A stretch of 64,000 nucleotides of DNA from Ruminococcus sp. (GTDB lineage Bacteria; Bacillota; Clostridia; Oscillospirales; Acutalibacteraceae): positions 124,001 to 188,000 of the forward strand of contig JAFQPG010000002.1 in assembly GCA_017411835.1 (NCBI GenBank). The letters are read 5' to 3'. Below the pieces are notes generated by a model that did no database searches, was not told the origin of the DNA, and worked only from the letters and a program-made list of their open reading frames with translations. Below are positions 42,917 to 52,125 of this stretch, one piece after another. Both the position numbers and the translations under genes were made by a program. The stretch's first letter is position 1, and each line of letters opens with the position of its first letter.

Positions 42917-44383
42917 TTATTCCTCTATAGTATCTGGAAATTGAGCAGGAACAGAAGGTTCTACTTCCTCGTTTTGATTTTTATATATTGGAATACCGAT
43001 AGTAACAGTAGTACCAACATCGATGCTTGAGTCAATGTCGAGATGACCATTGTGGAGTTTGATAATCTCGTCAGCAACTGCAAGTCCGATACCCGAACCA
43101 TTGACTTTCTGGTTGGCTTTGTAGAATTTATCTTTGATTTTAGGGATATCCTCAGCGGCGATACCGCAACCATTGTCGGCAACGATAATCTTAATCATAT
43201 CCTCTTTAAAGTCCTGATAAACCTGTACGCCTACCATACCGCCTTCAGGAGTGTATTTGAGTGCGTTATCGAGTACATTAATAAACACCTGTTTAAGTCT
43301 GTTTCTGTCACCGAAAACTGGAGGCATAATTTCGGGTTCATCATACAGCAGGTGTTTACCCTCGGATAAAGCACGTTCTTTGAACATATATACTGCTTCG
43401 TCAACCTCAGCAAGTATGTCGATTTTTTCCATTTGCATAGTAAGACGACCACTCTGTAATTTAGAGAAGTCCAAAAGCTCTTCTACGATACCTGTAAGAC
43501 GCGAGCTTTCATTTACGATAACAGACATACCTTTTTCAAGAGTGATTCTGTCAGGCACGCCGTACTGCATCGTTTCAGCCCAGCCTTTAATCGCAGTAAG
43601 TGGGGTACGCAGTTCGTGAGATACACGCGAAATGAAGTCGTTTTTGAGTTTTTCTGATGCGTCGAGCTCTTTAGCCATATCGTTAATGGAGTCGCACAAA
43701 TCACCGATTTCATCGTCGTACATTTTAGTAAGCTTTGCGTCAAAGTCGCCCTGCGCAATACGCTTGGCAGTTTCGCTCATTTCCCTTACAGGCTTAACGA
43801 TAGAGCGTATAAAATATGTACCTGAGAACGCCATACATCCGATAATGATAATGCCGATAACTGTCGCAATCAGCGATGCGATAAAGGTGTATAGGTTGGC
43901 TTTTCTCAAAGATACGACATAGCGGATAGCACCGACGGATGTACCGTTGGAGTTCGAGATAATGTGCGTAGTAGCCATAACCTTCTCGCCCGAGCTTAGT
44001 TTTCCTGTCCACTGTGCAAAGCCTGACTCTTCTTCAAGAGCATTTTCGTAATCAGGCATAGCAATGCCCTCATCAGGCTCAAAGCCGGTTGAGGTTACAG
44101 TAACTCTGCCGTTTGCGTTGATAACCATCAGCTCCATATTTTCTTTGTAGAGAAAATCTTCTACGTATTTAGCAGAGATGTTATGAAACTCTGCTGTGTT
44201 TGAGCATTTGTATCCCGGAAAAACTGCTGACAACTCACTGTTGCGGTTGAGGAGTGCCTGCTCGACTGATGAGTAGCACAGGGATTGTATCGAAACGCTC
44301 AAGCATATAATGAGCAAAGTGATGACGGCAACAATCACACCAAAGGTGTTGATTATCCATCGTTTTGTTATACCCTTGAACAT
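42917..44383 (-). CDS. Sensor histidine kinase
   Basis: 488 residues: membrane helix at about 12-32, an extracellular sensor domain (about 33-160), second helix (about 165-188), HAMP (about 190-242), HisKA with phospho-acceptor ISRVSHELRTPLTAIKGW, and a HATPase domain with N box (DNALKYTPEGG), G1 (VADNGCGI) and G2 (GSGIGLAVADEI). It phosphorylates the OmpR-type regulator encoded just upstream. Signal unknown. A GGAGGG site precedes the ATG. Confidence 0.93.
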   Translation of the reverse strand: MFKGITKRWIINTFGVIVAVITLLIICLSVSIQSLCYSSVEQALLNRNSELSAVFPGYKCSNTAEFHNISAKYVEDFLYKENMELMVINANGRVTVTSTGFEPDEGIAMPDYENALEEESGFAQWTGKLSSGEKVMATTHIISNSNGTSVGAIRYVVSLRKANLYTFIASLIATVIGIIIIGCMAFSGTYFIRSIVKPVREMSETAKRIAQGDFDAKLTKMYDDEIGDLCDSINDMAKELDASEKLKNDFISRVSHELRTPLTAIKGWAETMQYGVPDRITLEKGMSVIVNESSRLTGIVEELLDFSKLQSGRLTMQMEKIDILAEVDEAVYMFKERALSEGKHLLYDEPEIMPPVFGDRNRLKQVFINVLDNALKYTPEGGMVGVQVYQDFKEDMIKIIVADNGCGIAAEDIPKIKDKFYKANQKVNGSGIGLAVADEIIKLHNGHLDIDSSIDVGTTVTIGIPIYKNQNEEVEPSVPAQFPDTIEE

Positions 44384-44450
44384 TCCATCCCTCCTCTGTT
44401 AAAGTGTGTCAAAATGCAAATAGGTATAAAGCAATTAATTTATATATTTA

Positions 44451-45152
44451 TCAGGTGTCCCATTTGTAGCCTAAGCCCCATACAGTAACAATGTACTTAG
44501 GGTTAGATGGCTCGTCTTCAACCTTCATTCTAAGTCTTCTGATATTTACGTCAACAATTTTTTCTTCGCCGACATAAGCTTCGCCCCATACGTGGTTTAA
44601 GATGTCTGTTCTGTCTAAAGCAACACCAGGGTTAGAGAAGAAGTATTCCATAATCTGGAATTCAACCTGTGTAAGCTCGATCATCTTACCGTTTTTCATA
44701 AGAGCACGGTTTCTAAGGTTAAGGGTGAAGATACCTGATTTGAGTTCTTCTTTAAAGTTGTTTTCAGCTCTCTGCTCTGCAAGCGCAACACGGCGATAAA
44801 GAGCATCTACTCTAGCTGTGAGTTCACTTGGTGAGAATGGCTTTGTAATGTAGTCGTCAGCACCAAGCATAAGACCGGTAACCTTGTCCATTTCCTGAGT
44901 TCTTGCGGAAAGCATAATAATACCGATACCGCTGTTTTTGTTGCGCAATTCCTTGCACACCTGTAAACCGTCGATACCCGGCATCATAATGTCGAGGATA
45001 GCAACGTCGAAATCACCGCCGTTTTCCTCATACTTTTGTAGAGCCATCTCTCCACAGTCGGCTTCTACAACTTCGTAGCCTGCACGTCTAAGGTTAATAA
45101 CCACGAAATCGCGGATAGCAGCCTCATCTTCGCAAACAAGAATTTTTTTCAT
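44451..45152 (-). CDS. OmpR/PhoB-family response regulator
   Basis: 233 residues: receiver domain with acidic pocket (CEDE), phospho-Asp in AILDIMMPGIDG (about residue 54) and Lys in YITKPFSP, then a winged-helix DNA-binding domain (LTQVEFQIMEYFFSNPGVAL to KYIVTVWGLGYKWD). The ATG at 45152 has GGAGG before it; an upstream in-frame ATG overlaps that site. The operon order is lipoprotein, regulator, kinase, yqhQ, prmC. Confidence 0.94.
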   Translation of the reverse strand: MKKILVCEDEAAIRDFVVINLRRAGYEVVEADCGEMALQKYEENGGDFDVAILDIMMPGIDGLQVCKELRNKNSGIGIIMLSARTQEMDKVTGLMLGADDYITKPFSPSELTARVDALYRRVALAEQRAENNFKEELKSGIFTLNLRNRALMKNGKMIELTQVEFQIMEYFFSNPGVALDRTDILNHVWGEAYVGEEKIVDVNIRRLRMKVEDEPSNPKYIVTVWGLGYKWDT

Positions 45153-45172
45153 AACTAAAACCTCCATTTTTG

Positions 45173-46486
45173 TTATTGATTAACGAGCCTGAAAAGTGAA
45201 CTTATTTCATCGCCCGTAATAGATAAATAATGGTCGGCAGTGCCGATAGAGTACGCATAGACTGTAGAGCCTGCGCGTAAAAATTCGATGTATTCTGTAT
45301 TGTCTTTTTGAAATTTAGCTTCTGAATAAGCTTTGATGGTGAGCAGCTCATCGGTTTTTGTGAGTACACCATCGACATAAGAACACGCATATACTTTAAG
45401 CTCACGACTTTGAGCGTCATATCTGGCGGTAACTGACTCGCTCCATTTGTTTGGCATAGTCAGAAGATATCCGTCAGCAAAGCACGCGATAGCGCTTTTT
45501 TCAGTAACTAAGCCGTATGTATCGGTTTCAAGATTAGACCAGTTAATGCGTCTTGCTACTGTGTCAATATCTTCGTCTGAATTATACATCATCAAAGAGC
45601 ATATCGGGATATCGATGAGCTCATCGTTGTTAAAGTCTAAAGAGCAAATCTGTGTTGTTCTTCTTGTTTCTGAATAGCCCGAGAAGGAGTACAACGGATT
45701 TAAAAGAGAAGGGCGGGAAGCATCGAACAGAACAACCTGTGTTGTATAGTCGCCTATGCTTGTAATACCGTCTAAAATCGCTCCGTAGGTGCCGTAGGAA
45801 ATCTGACCGTAAATAGCGGATGCAAGCTGTGTTATGTCGGAATCAAGCTCAGTTGAGCCAATTTCGGTAAGACTGCCGTCGTTATATACCATAAGCTTAG
45901 CCTGAGCCGCTAAATCACCCGAGTACAAAGAAAGCAACAAAATGTCTTCACGCTTGTCAGAGGTGAAGTCGCCTGTAACAAGGCTGGAGTACTTGCATGA
46001 GATGTCAAGCTGTGTGATTTGCTTTGAGTAGCTATATATGCTCAAAGTGTTTTGTGACGACATACTAAGGCTGTAGCCGATGAGTATTTCGTGAGTGCCG
46101 TCGCCGTCGAGGTCGGCAAAGTCTATTCTGTCTACATCAGTAGCTTCGATTAAAATATCGTCGATTACGCTGTATTCCTTGTCGGTGTATTCAACGAACA
46201 AAGCGTGAATGTGATCACCGCTTTTGTCAGTATAAAAAGCAACGGCTTCTTCGTCCTCGTCCTTGTCGAAGTTATGCATAATTATCGAGCTACGCTTAGA
46301 CCCGTTTTTAGGGTACATAAGTGTATATTCGCCCGAAGTTTGTTTGTCAATAAGCTTTTGAATTTCAGCCTTACTGCCGGTAGCTTTAGGGGGAGACATA
46401 ATTTGAGAACCATCAAGACTTAAAGCAGAGCAACCAGAAATCAATAAAACAAGAACCATCGCCAATGCTAAAAAAAGTTTCTTCAC
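45173..46486 (-). CDS. Lipoprotein with FG-GAP/VCBS-like repeats, encoded before a two-component system
   Basis: 437 residues. Lipobox LISGC (Cys at about 19) predicts surface anchoring. The body has calcium-loop-like repeats, such as FADLDGDGTHEILIGYS and SLDFNNDELIDIPICS, that suggest a beta-propeller of the FG-GAP/VCBS type. Start codon GTG with GGAGGG. Only 20 bases separate it from the response regulator, so it is probably an accessory sensor or a main target of this system. Confidence 0.8.
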   Translation of the reverse strand: MKKLFLALAMVLVLLISGCSALSLDGSQIMSPPKATGSKAEIQKLIDKQTSGEYTLMYPKNGSKRSSIIMHNFDKDEDEEAVAFYTDKSGDHIHALFVEYTDKEYSVIDDILIEATDVDRIDFADLDGDGTHEILIGYSLSMSSQNTLSIYSYSKQITQLDISCKYSSLVTGDFTSDKREDILLLSLYSGDLAAQAKLMVYNDGSLTEIGSTELDSDITQLASAIYGQISYGTYGAILDGITSIGDYTTQVVLFDASRPSLLNPLYSFSGYSETRRTTQICSLDFNNDELIDIPICSLMMYNSDEDIDTVARRINWSNLETDTYGLVTEKSAIACFADGYLLTMPNKWSESVTARYDAQSRELKVYACSYVDGVLTKTDELLTIKAYSEAKFQKDNTEYIEFLRAGSTVYAYSIGTADHYLSITGDEISSLFRLVNQ

Positions 46487-46513
46487 TATGCATCCCTCCT
46501 TATCTGAAAAGTC

Positions 46514-47170
46514 TTACACCATTAACGCTTTAAGGTGTTTGATTTTTATTCCCTCATTAGAAAACATAGTTTCGTGTTCAGTAACAATGTTGTCTTTGAC
46601 GTCGCTGTTGTGCAAATCGTAGGTTTTGTAGAATATTTCAAAGCCACTCTCTTTGAAATACTCTAAGCTTTCTTCAAACAGCTCGTCGTTATCTGTTTTA
46701 AAATGTATCTGCGCACCATCATTTAGAAAGGTGCGGTATTTTGAAAGCTTTGTTGTGTGGGTGAGTCTGCGCTTTTTGTGCTTTTCTCTTGGCCACGGGT
46801 TGCAGAAGTTGATATACATCTGCTTTATGTTGTCCTCTTTAGAAACAAGCTGTTCAATATTCTCAACATTAAAAGCGACTAAAGCAATGTTTTTTACTTG
46901 TTTTTTATTCTCATCAAAAAGCTTTTCGATATTTCTTCTGCCTACGCCGAGCATATCGCTTTTAATATCCACGGCGATGAAATTTTTATCGGGATTTTGC
47001 AACGCCTTTTGTGCAACAAAACTGCATTTGCCACAACCGACCTCAAGCTCGATATCGTTATCGTTATTAAAGAACTCTTTCCATTTACCGAAGTAAGATT
47101 TCGGCTCTTTAATAAAATAGCGACAGGCATCAAGCTCGGGCTGTGCCCATTTCTTTTTTCTTATTCTCAT
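46514..47170 (-). CDS. trmB: tRNA (guanine-N7-)-methyltransferase
   Basis: Methylates G46 of tRNA. SAM motif LEVGCGKCSFVAQKAL and the family signature INFCNPWPREKHKKRRLT are clear; 218 residues. The ribosome binding site is weak (AAAGGC, far from the ATG). It lies 27 bases upstream of the lipoprotein gene and probably leads that operon. Confidence 0.94.
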   Translation of the reverse strand: MRIRKKKWAQPELDACRYFIKEPKSYFGKWKEFFNNDNDIELEVGCGKCSFVAQKALQNPDKNFIAVDIKSDMLGVGRRNIEKLFDENKKQVKNIALVAFNVENIEQLVSKEDNIKQMYINFCNPWPREKHKKRRLTHTTKLSKYRTFLNDGAQIHFKTDNDELFEESLEYFKESGFEIFYKTYDLHNSDVKDNIVTEHETMFSNEGIKIKHLKALMV

Positions 47171-47256
47171 AGCTTAATCTGTTTGCCTTTTCTGTGATGC
47201 TCATTTTGTGGTTTAAAAAATCACACATCACCACATATAGTTATTTACATTACAAT

Positions 47257-47285
47257 ATTATAACAAACTAATGTATCATTTGCAA
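47257..47285 (-). promoter_or_regulatory. Promoter of trmB
   Basis: Minus strand TTGCAA - 17 bp - TATAAT, with a leader of about 80 nt. Confidence 0.75.
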
Positions 47286-47370
47286 TCGTTTTTTTACATA
47301 TATAATACAATTTTTTTAGCAATTATTAAAAAAGAATGACTTTATATTTCAAAAAAGACAAAATGGGCAT

Positions 47371-47412
47371 AAAAAAGCGGAAAAACAGCCAAAATTGAAA
47401 CCGTTTTTCCGC
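47371..47412 (-). terminator. Intrinsic terminator of the DUF1858-trmK-nif3 operon
   Basis: A perfect 10-bp stem, GCGGAAAAAC (47377-47386) with GTTTTTCCGC (47403-47412), followed on the minus strand by TTTTTT. Confidence 0.9.
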
Positions 47413-47432
47413 TTAATCTGTAATTGTAAAAT

Positions 47433-48185
47433 TTAGATAAAATTAACTACATCGGTAAGCGCTTTTGATTTTACAAAGCTTACCTCAGAAAAATTATCGT
47501 TAAGAGTAGCAACAAGAGGGGAAACAACAACATCTTCGGTGTTGAAATGTCCTGCTTCAACACAGCAGAAATTATGCTCATTTGCATAAAGAAAATGATG
47601 GTGTTTAATCTCGCCTGTTACTATTGCGTCAAAGTTATATTTTTTGTCAAGCTCTATCGAGTCACTTCCGCCACCCGAGCACACCGCAACAGTTTTGATA
47701 TCGTGACCGTTTGTGTAGCGTACGCCGTTGCAATTTAGGCAGTCTTTGACATATTGAGCAAACTGCTTATCGGTCAAGGTTTGTTTTAATGAACCGATAC
47801 ATAAAAAGTCGTCAGGATAAAGCGACAAATCATCTAAACCAAGTGCTTGTGCAAGCCTTATATTAACGCCGACATTTTGCGCAACATCAAGATTAGTGTG
47901 CAGACAAAGCGCACAAATATCTGCTTTAATAAGGCTATAAACAATGTGGTCAGAGTCGATTTCAGATAATGGGCTGAAAATCACCGGATGGTGGCTGATA
48001 ATAAGCTCACAACCGAGTGCTTTTGCCTCTTTCACAACCGCTTTTGTAATATCAAGAGCAACTAAAACTTTTTTAACCTCTCTGTTTAAATCGCCGACTA
48101 AAAGACCGCTGTTATCCCAGCTCGCCTGAGTATCAAGTGGTGCGATTTTTTCAGTAAATTCCAGTATGTTTTTAACGAGTGTCAT
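47433..48185 (-). CDS. Nif3-like dinuclear metal centre protein
   Basis: 250 residues of the NIF3/YqfO family, a hexameric protein with a two-metal site; ligands are seen in ISHHPVIFSPL and GEIKHHHFLYA. Biochemical role is unsettled (GTP cyclohydrolase I type 2-like annotations exist). The ATG at 48185 overlaps the trmK stop (ATGA), the usual trmK-nif3 coupling in Firmicutes. Confidence 0.93.
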   Translation of the reverse strand: MTLVKNILEFTEKIAPLDTQASWDNSGLLVGDLNREVKKVLVALDITKAVVKEAKALGCELIISHHPVIFSPLSEIDSDHIVYSLIKADICALCLHTNLDVAQNVGVNIRLAQALGLDDLSLYPDDFLCIGSLKQTLTDKQFAQYVKDCLNCNGVRYTNGHDIKTVAVCSGGGSDSIELDKKYNFDAIVTGEIKHHHFLYANEHNFCCVEAGHFNTEDVVVSPLVATLNDNFSEVSFVKSKALTDVVNFI

Positions 48186-48838
48186 ACCTTGCACTCTCCT
48201 TTTATTTTTTCAATAATCGGTAGTAAGGCTTTGTCCGAAATACTGCGTTTTTCAAGATGTGAAACAATGTGCTCGAGATACGCTTTTGAACTTGCGTCTT
48301 TTTTGTCAAGCTTTCCTGTAAAATAAAAACTCTCGTCTACGCAAACGCTTTTACCCGTATATTGCACAAGCATAACGGTGTAGTGCTTATTATCGGATAC
48401 ACACGCCTTTTGCTTAATAATTTCAAAGCCGTTTTCATACAGGTATCGGATAAGCACCTCACATTTTGTCATCGGCTGCAAAATGTAGTGCTTACCTTGA
48501 GTTTTTGCCCAGCTACAGTCATCAAGTATTTTTGCAATAAGCTCGCCGCCCATACCCGCTATAACAATATCGTCGGCTTCGTTTTCCTTTACGTTTTTCA
48601 GTCCGTCACAAAGGCGTAAAGTAATTTTTTTAGAAAGATTGTATTTTTCCACATCTGCTTTTCCGCTGTTTAGCGGACCTTCGTTAATATCGCACGCTAA
48701 CGCTTTTTTAACAATGGCGTTTGAGACAAGCCAGATTGGCAGATATGCGTGGTCTGTGCCGATGTCAGCAAGAGTGGTATCACGCCTTACAAAATCAGCA
48801 CAGAGTCTGAGTCGGTTATCAAGTGTAAACAGACGCAT
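48182..48838 (-). CDS. trmK: tRNA (adenine(22)-N1)-methyltransferase
   Basis: SAM-dependent enzyme with ADIGTDHAYLPIWLV and VIAGMGGELIAKIL, typical of TrmK/YqfN. 218 residues. Its ATG shares a base with the stop codon of the preceding DUF1858 gene (TAATG), and its stop overlaps the start of the nif3-like gene. Confidence 0.93.
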   Translation of the reverse strand: MRLFTLDNRLRLCADFVRRDTTLADIGTDHAYLPIWLVSNAIVKKALACDINEGPLNSGKADVEKYNLSKKITLRLCDGLKNVKENEADDIVIAGMGGELIAKILDDCSWAKTQGKHYILQPMTKCEVLIRYLYENGFEIIKQKACVSDNKHYTVMLVQYTGKSVCVDESFYFTGKLDKKDASSKAYLEHIVSHLEKRSISDKALLPIIEKIKGECKV

Positions 48839-49038
48839 TAAGCACCGATAGCTTCGTTGATTTTATTAATAAGAGCATCGACATCAGCGCCATGAAGTTG
48901 ACAAGCCTGCTCTATACTCTCTCCTCTTGCAGAAGGGCAACCTAAGCAGTGCATACCCATTTCAAAAAAGAAAGGTGCAACCTGTGGATATTTGTCAAGT
49001 ACATCGCCGATAATATCGTTTTTAGTAACTGTGTTCAT
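48838..49038 (-). CDS. DUF1858 protein with CxxC motif
   Basis: A 66-residue protein of the DUF1858 family: IIGDVLDKYPQVAPFFFEMG followed by HCLGCPSARGESIEQAC. The two close Cys residues suggest a redox or metal role; the domain is often found beside hybrid-cluster or redox proteins, but no reaction is established. The ATG at 49038 follows GGAGG; the TTG upstream overlaps it. First gene of the trmK-nif3 operon. Confidence 0.92.
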   Translation of the reverse strand: MNTVTKNDIIGDVLDKYPQVAPFFFEMGMHCLGCPSARGESIEQACQLHGADVDALINKINEAIGA

Positions 49039-49082
49039 AAAAGTAACCTCCAAAAATTATTGTATAATTCAACTGTGTTTTT

Positions 49083-49111
49083 AATATACCACATAAAAGC
49101 TCAAAAAACAA
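49083..49111 (-). promoter_or_regulatory. Promoter of the DUF1858-trmK-nif3 operon
   Basis: Minus strand TTGTTT - 17 bp - TATATT. Confidence 0.6.
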
Positions 49112-49126
49112 CAAGTCAAGTTAAAA

Positions 49127-49154
49127 TGCAAAAGGCGCCCGAAAATCGAGCGCC
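49127..49154 (-). terminator. Intrinsic terminator of the zinc-ribbon gene
   Basis: A 9-bp GC-rich stem, GGCGCCCGA (49134-49142) with TCGAGCGCC (49146-49154, one G-U), followed on the minus strand by TTTTGCATTTT. Confidence 0.88.
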
Positions 49155-49189
49155 CGGAGAAAAATGATATTCTATATTATATCTAAAGC

Positions 49190-49468
49190 TTATTCTGCTT
49201 CTTTTCTCTTTGCAAAACAATCGCTGCAGTAGTAGTCTTTACCCTCCATTGGCTTGAATGGGATAGTAGCTTCGCCGCCGCACTGTGCGCATACTGTAGT
49301 GTGCATCTCGCGTGCTGATTTAACAGCATTTTTGCGAGCAACTCTGCAAGCCTTGCAACGCTGTGGTTCGTTTACGAAACCTTTTTCTGCATAGAATTCC
49401 TGTTCGCCTGCTGTGAATACAAATTCAGCACCACAATCTTTGCAAACCAGAGTCTTGTCTTCGTACAT
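49190..49468 (-). CDS. Zinc-ribbon protein, four CxxC pairs
   Basis: 92 residues with CKDCGAEF, RCKACR, CAQCGGEA and CSDC, giving two zinc sites: an N-terminal probable zinc-ribbon (residues 8-45) and a C-terminal one (59-86). This is a frequent small protein of Clostridia, sometimes annotated as probable zinc-ribbon or CxxC-x17-CxxC protein. Role unknown; nucleic-acid binding or zinc storage are possible. GAGGTT precedes the ATG. Confidence 0.88.
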   Translation of the reverse strand: MYEDKTLVCKDCGAEFVFTAGEQEFYAEKGFVNEPQRCKACRVARKNAVKSAREMHTTVCAQCGGEATIPFKPMEGKDYYCSDCFAKRKEAE

Positions 49469-49499
49469 AGTGTAACCTCACTTAGAAAAATATTTTATC

Positions 49500-49538
49500 A
49501 TCCCGTGACGGAGTTGCACCGCCATAAACTCTCGGGAT
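49500..49538 (-). repeat. Two-tier inverted repeat between sigma factor and zinc-ribbon genes
   Basis: ATCCCG (49500-49505) pairs with CGGGAT (49533-49538), and inside it GAGTT (49511-49515) with AACTC (49527-49531). There is no T-run. It lies in the leader of the zinc-ribbon gene and could be a structured RNA or weak terminator; no riboswitch class was matched. Confidence 0.4.
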
Positions 49539-49541
49539 ATA

Positions 49542-50135
49542 TTACGGGGATAGTTTTTTACGGATACGGTATAAAGCGTTGTCGACTGCCTTTTCGCTTA
49601 TTAAAAGAGCGGTAGCAGACTGCTTGTACGAGTATCCCGAAAGGTAAAGTTTGAGTACCTTTTTTTCAAGGTCGGACAGCACGCTGTCAAGCCTAGAGAA
49701 AACCGATTTTATGTATTCCTTACTTTCAAAAAGTTCCTGTATAGACAGCGCATTGATGTCTTCAATTTGAGAAACATTTTCATCAATCGGTACGATGCTC
49801 GAAGTAGGAACTTGTCCGCGTTTATTTTCGTGTCTGTTTATGGAACGAAAACGATTTTCAACGCAAAGCATAGCGTAATTTTTAAACGACATTGAGCGTT
49901 CTTCGTCAAAGGTTTTGCATGCAGAAAGCAGACCGATAAGTCCCTCCTGCATAAAGTCTGATAGCTCGTAGCCTTCTGCACAGTAGCGGTATTTTGAAGC
50001 GATGCTCGAGATAAGGTTTAGGTACCTTGCACACAGCGCTTCAAAAGCGACATCAGCGTTTTCGCTGTCTTTTTTAATATAGGCTACTAAGGTTGCATCA
50101 TCACAGTTATCAAAGGAATATGAGAAATACTGCAA
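49542..50135 (-). CDS. RNA polymerase sigma factor, sigma-70 family (SigH-like)
   Basis: 197 residues. Region 2 is clear (LISSIASKYRY, YELSDFMQEGLIGLLSACKTF, SFKNYAMLCVENRFRSINR), and region 4 ends the protein (LSDLEKKVLKLYLSGYSYKQ, KAVDNALYRIRKKL). No region 1 or full region 3, as in SigH and related alternative factors; a sporulation or competence role is possible. The start codon is TTG at 50135 after AGGTGG. A promoter lies upstream. Confidence 0.9.
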   Translation of the reverse strand: MQYFSYSFDNCDDATLVAYIKKDSENADVAFEALCARYLNLISSIASKYRYCAEGYELSDFMQEGLIGLLSACKTFDEERSMSFKNYAMLCVENRFRSINRHENKRGQVPTSSIVPIDENVSQIEDINALSIQELFESKEYIKSVFSRLDSVLSDLEKKVLKLYLSGYSYKQSATALLISEKAVDNALYRIRKKLSP

Positions 50136-50169
50136 AAGATGTCCACCTCGCCCACTTATAATTATACTT

Positions 50170-50198
50170 ATAATACATTAAATATGGTGAAAAGTCAA
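50170..50198 (-). promoter_or_regulatory. Promoter of the sigma factor gene
   Basis: Minus strand TTGACT - 17 bp - TATTAT, about 35 bases before the start codon. Confidence 0.75.
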
Positions 50199-50308
50199 CG
50201 AAATATTTATTTTTCTTATCAAAAAAGCAAAATATGATAATAAATATTGTGCAAAATATACAATAAAAGGTCGTTTTATTTTACTTTAAGTCGAATAGCA
50301 CCGTATGG

Positions 50309-50314
50309 TATAAT
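50309..50314 (+). promoter_or_regulatory. Extended -10 of the comM/yifB promoter
   Basis: TATGG-TATAAT, with a weak -35 about 18 bp upstream (TTTAAG). Confidence 0.5.
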
Positions 50315-50360
50315 AAAAAAGATATATTTTCCATAGGTTTTTATGTAGGAGGGAAAAGCT

Positions 50361-51887
50361 TTGGTAGTGAAATGCAACAGTCTTGGACTGTTTGGAATAG
50401 ATAGTTTTTTGGTTGAGGTCGAAGCAGATGTTTCTAAGGGGATACCTGCTTTTGATATAGTTGGATTGCCCGATGCATCGGTAAAGGAAAGTAAAGACAG
50501 GGTGCGTTCAGCGTTGAAAAATTGTGGTTTTACTTTCCCGACAGTCAGAATCACTATTAACCTTGCACCTGCTGACATAAAAAAGGAGGGCCCTGTGTAT
50601 GACCTTCCGATTTTGGTTTCACTACTCAAGGCTACAAATCAGATAAGTAAAAATTTAGACGATTGTGCATTTGTCGGTGAGCTTTCTCTTTCAGGAGAAG
50701 TCAGAAAAGTAAACGGCGTATTGCCGATGGCAATAAAAGCGGCAAAGGCGGGTATTAAGAAGCTTTTTGTACCTTATGACAATGCTATAGAAGGCGCTGT
50801 AGTAAAGGGTATAGAGATTTATCCCGTGAAGACCGTTTTCGATTTGGTTGACCACTTAAAAGGCATTAAGGAAATTGAACCTACTATCTATGATTATGAT
50901 GGCGTAAATGATATCTCGCAGACGCTTGATTTTTGTCAGGTAAAGGGACAGTACGAAGCAAAGCGTGCACTTGAAATCGCGGCTGCGGGCGGTCATAATG
51001 TACTGCTTATTGGCCCTCCGGGTTCCGGCAAAAGTATGCTTGCAAAGCGTATGGGCACTATACTGCCACAGATGACCTTTGACGAAATGATAGAGACAAC
51101 AAAAATTCACTCCGTAGCAGGTCTTTTACCTGAAAATTCAGGACTTATCAGCAACCGTCCGTTTCGTTCTCCACATCATTCTATTTCAGCAGTCGGTTTA
51201 TCAGGTGGCGGGGCTGTTCCTAAGCCGGGCGAGATTTCGCTGTGCCATAATGGTGTGCTGTTTTTGGACGAGTTACCTGAGTTTTCACGTAGTGCACTTG
51301 AAGCGTTGCGCCAACCGGTAGAGGACTCCACCGTTACAATCAGCAGAGCAATGGGTAGGCTGACTTATCCATGCTCGTTTACGCTTATTGCCGCGATGAA
51401 CCCTTGTCCATGCGGTTTTTATAATCACCCTGTAAGAGAATGCACCTGTACCGAGGATTCGGTACGAAGATATTTAGGCAGGATTTCAGGGCCTTTGCTT
51501 GATAGAATTGATATTCACGTTGAAGTCCCTCCTGTAGATTACGACGACCTCACGACAAAATCTCAGGAAGAAAAATCAGAGGATATCCGCAAGCGTGTAA
51601 ATGCCGCCAGAGCTATTCAGACAAAGCGTTATGAAGGTACTTCAATTAATTGCAATGCAAATTTAGACGCATCATTATTTGAAAAGGTTTGCGTAATTGA
51701 CGACAGGGCAAATGTGCTTTTAAAATCTGCCTTTGACCGCTTAGGATTGACAGCAAGAGCGTATGACAGAATACTAAAGGTTTCGCGTACAATCGCTGAC
51801 CTTGATAATAGCGAAGTAATAAAAGCAAGCCACATCACAGAAGCAATACAATTTCGCTCGCTTGACCGCAAGTACTGGGGCAGATAA
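50361..51887 (+). CDS. comM: YifB/ComM-family magnesium chelatase-like AAA+ ATPase
   Basis: 508 residues. N-terminal ChlI-type domain (VEVEADVSKGIPAFDIVGLP), then an AAA+ module with Walker A GPPGSGKSML, Walker B LFLDELPEF and arginine-rich SRAMGRLTYP, and a C-terminal domain with NPCPCGF and zinc-like Cys residues. ComM in Haemophilus is a branch-migration helicase for natural transformation; in Clostridia the function is less sure. Start codon TTG at 50361, chosen because AGGAGGG lies 7 bases before it and the family opens this way. Confidence 0.93.
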   Translation: MVVKCNSLGLFGIDSFLVEVEADVSKGIPAFDIVGLPDASVKESKDRVRSALKNCGFTFPTVRITINLAPADIKKEGPVYDLPILVSLLKATNQISKNLDDCAFVGELSLSGEVRKVNGVLPMAIKAAKAGIKKLFVPYDNAIEGAVVKGIEIYPVKTVFDLVDHLKGIKEIEPTIYDYDGVNDISQTLDFCQVKGQYEAKRALEIAAAGGHNVLLIGPPGSGKSMLAKRMGTILPQMTFDEMIETTKIHSVAGLLPENSGLISNRPFRSPHHSISAVGLSGGGAVPKPGEISLCHNGVLFLDELPEFSRSALEALRQPVEDSTVTISRAMGRLTYPCSFTLIAAMNPCPCGFYNHPVRECTCTEDSVRRYLGRISGPLLDRIDIHVEVPPVDYDDLTTKSQEEKSEDIRKRVNAARAIQTKRYEGTSINCNANLDASLFEKVCVIDDRANVLLKSAFDRLGLTARAYDRILKVSRTIADLDNSEVIKASHITEAIQFRSLDRKYWGR

Positions 51888-52031
51888 TACGACGATTAAT
51901 TATTCTTATTTCGAATTATTTACAAAATAATTACAGAGAGGAATAATATTTATAGAAATTTATATCAAGTACAAAGGTCATTTACATACAACTTGACCAA
52001 AATTTATTACAAAAGCTAAATTAAGTTGACT

Positions 52032-52060
52032 TTGATAAAGCTTTGTATTATCTTTATAAT
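52032..52060 (+). promoter_or_regulatory. Promoter of murA
   Basis: TTGATA - 17 bp - TATAAT, starting about 140 nt upstream of murA. Confidence 0.75.
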
Positions 52061-52125
52061 CGGACGATGGTATGGTATGCTTTGCAGTAATATGCAAAAA
52101 ATACATACTTTACTTCTATTATTTT

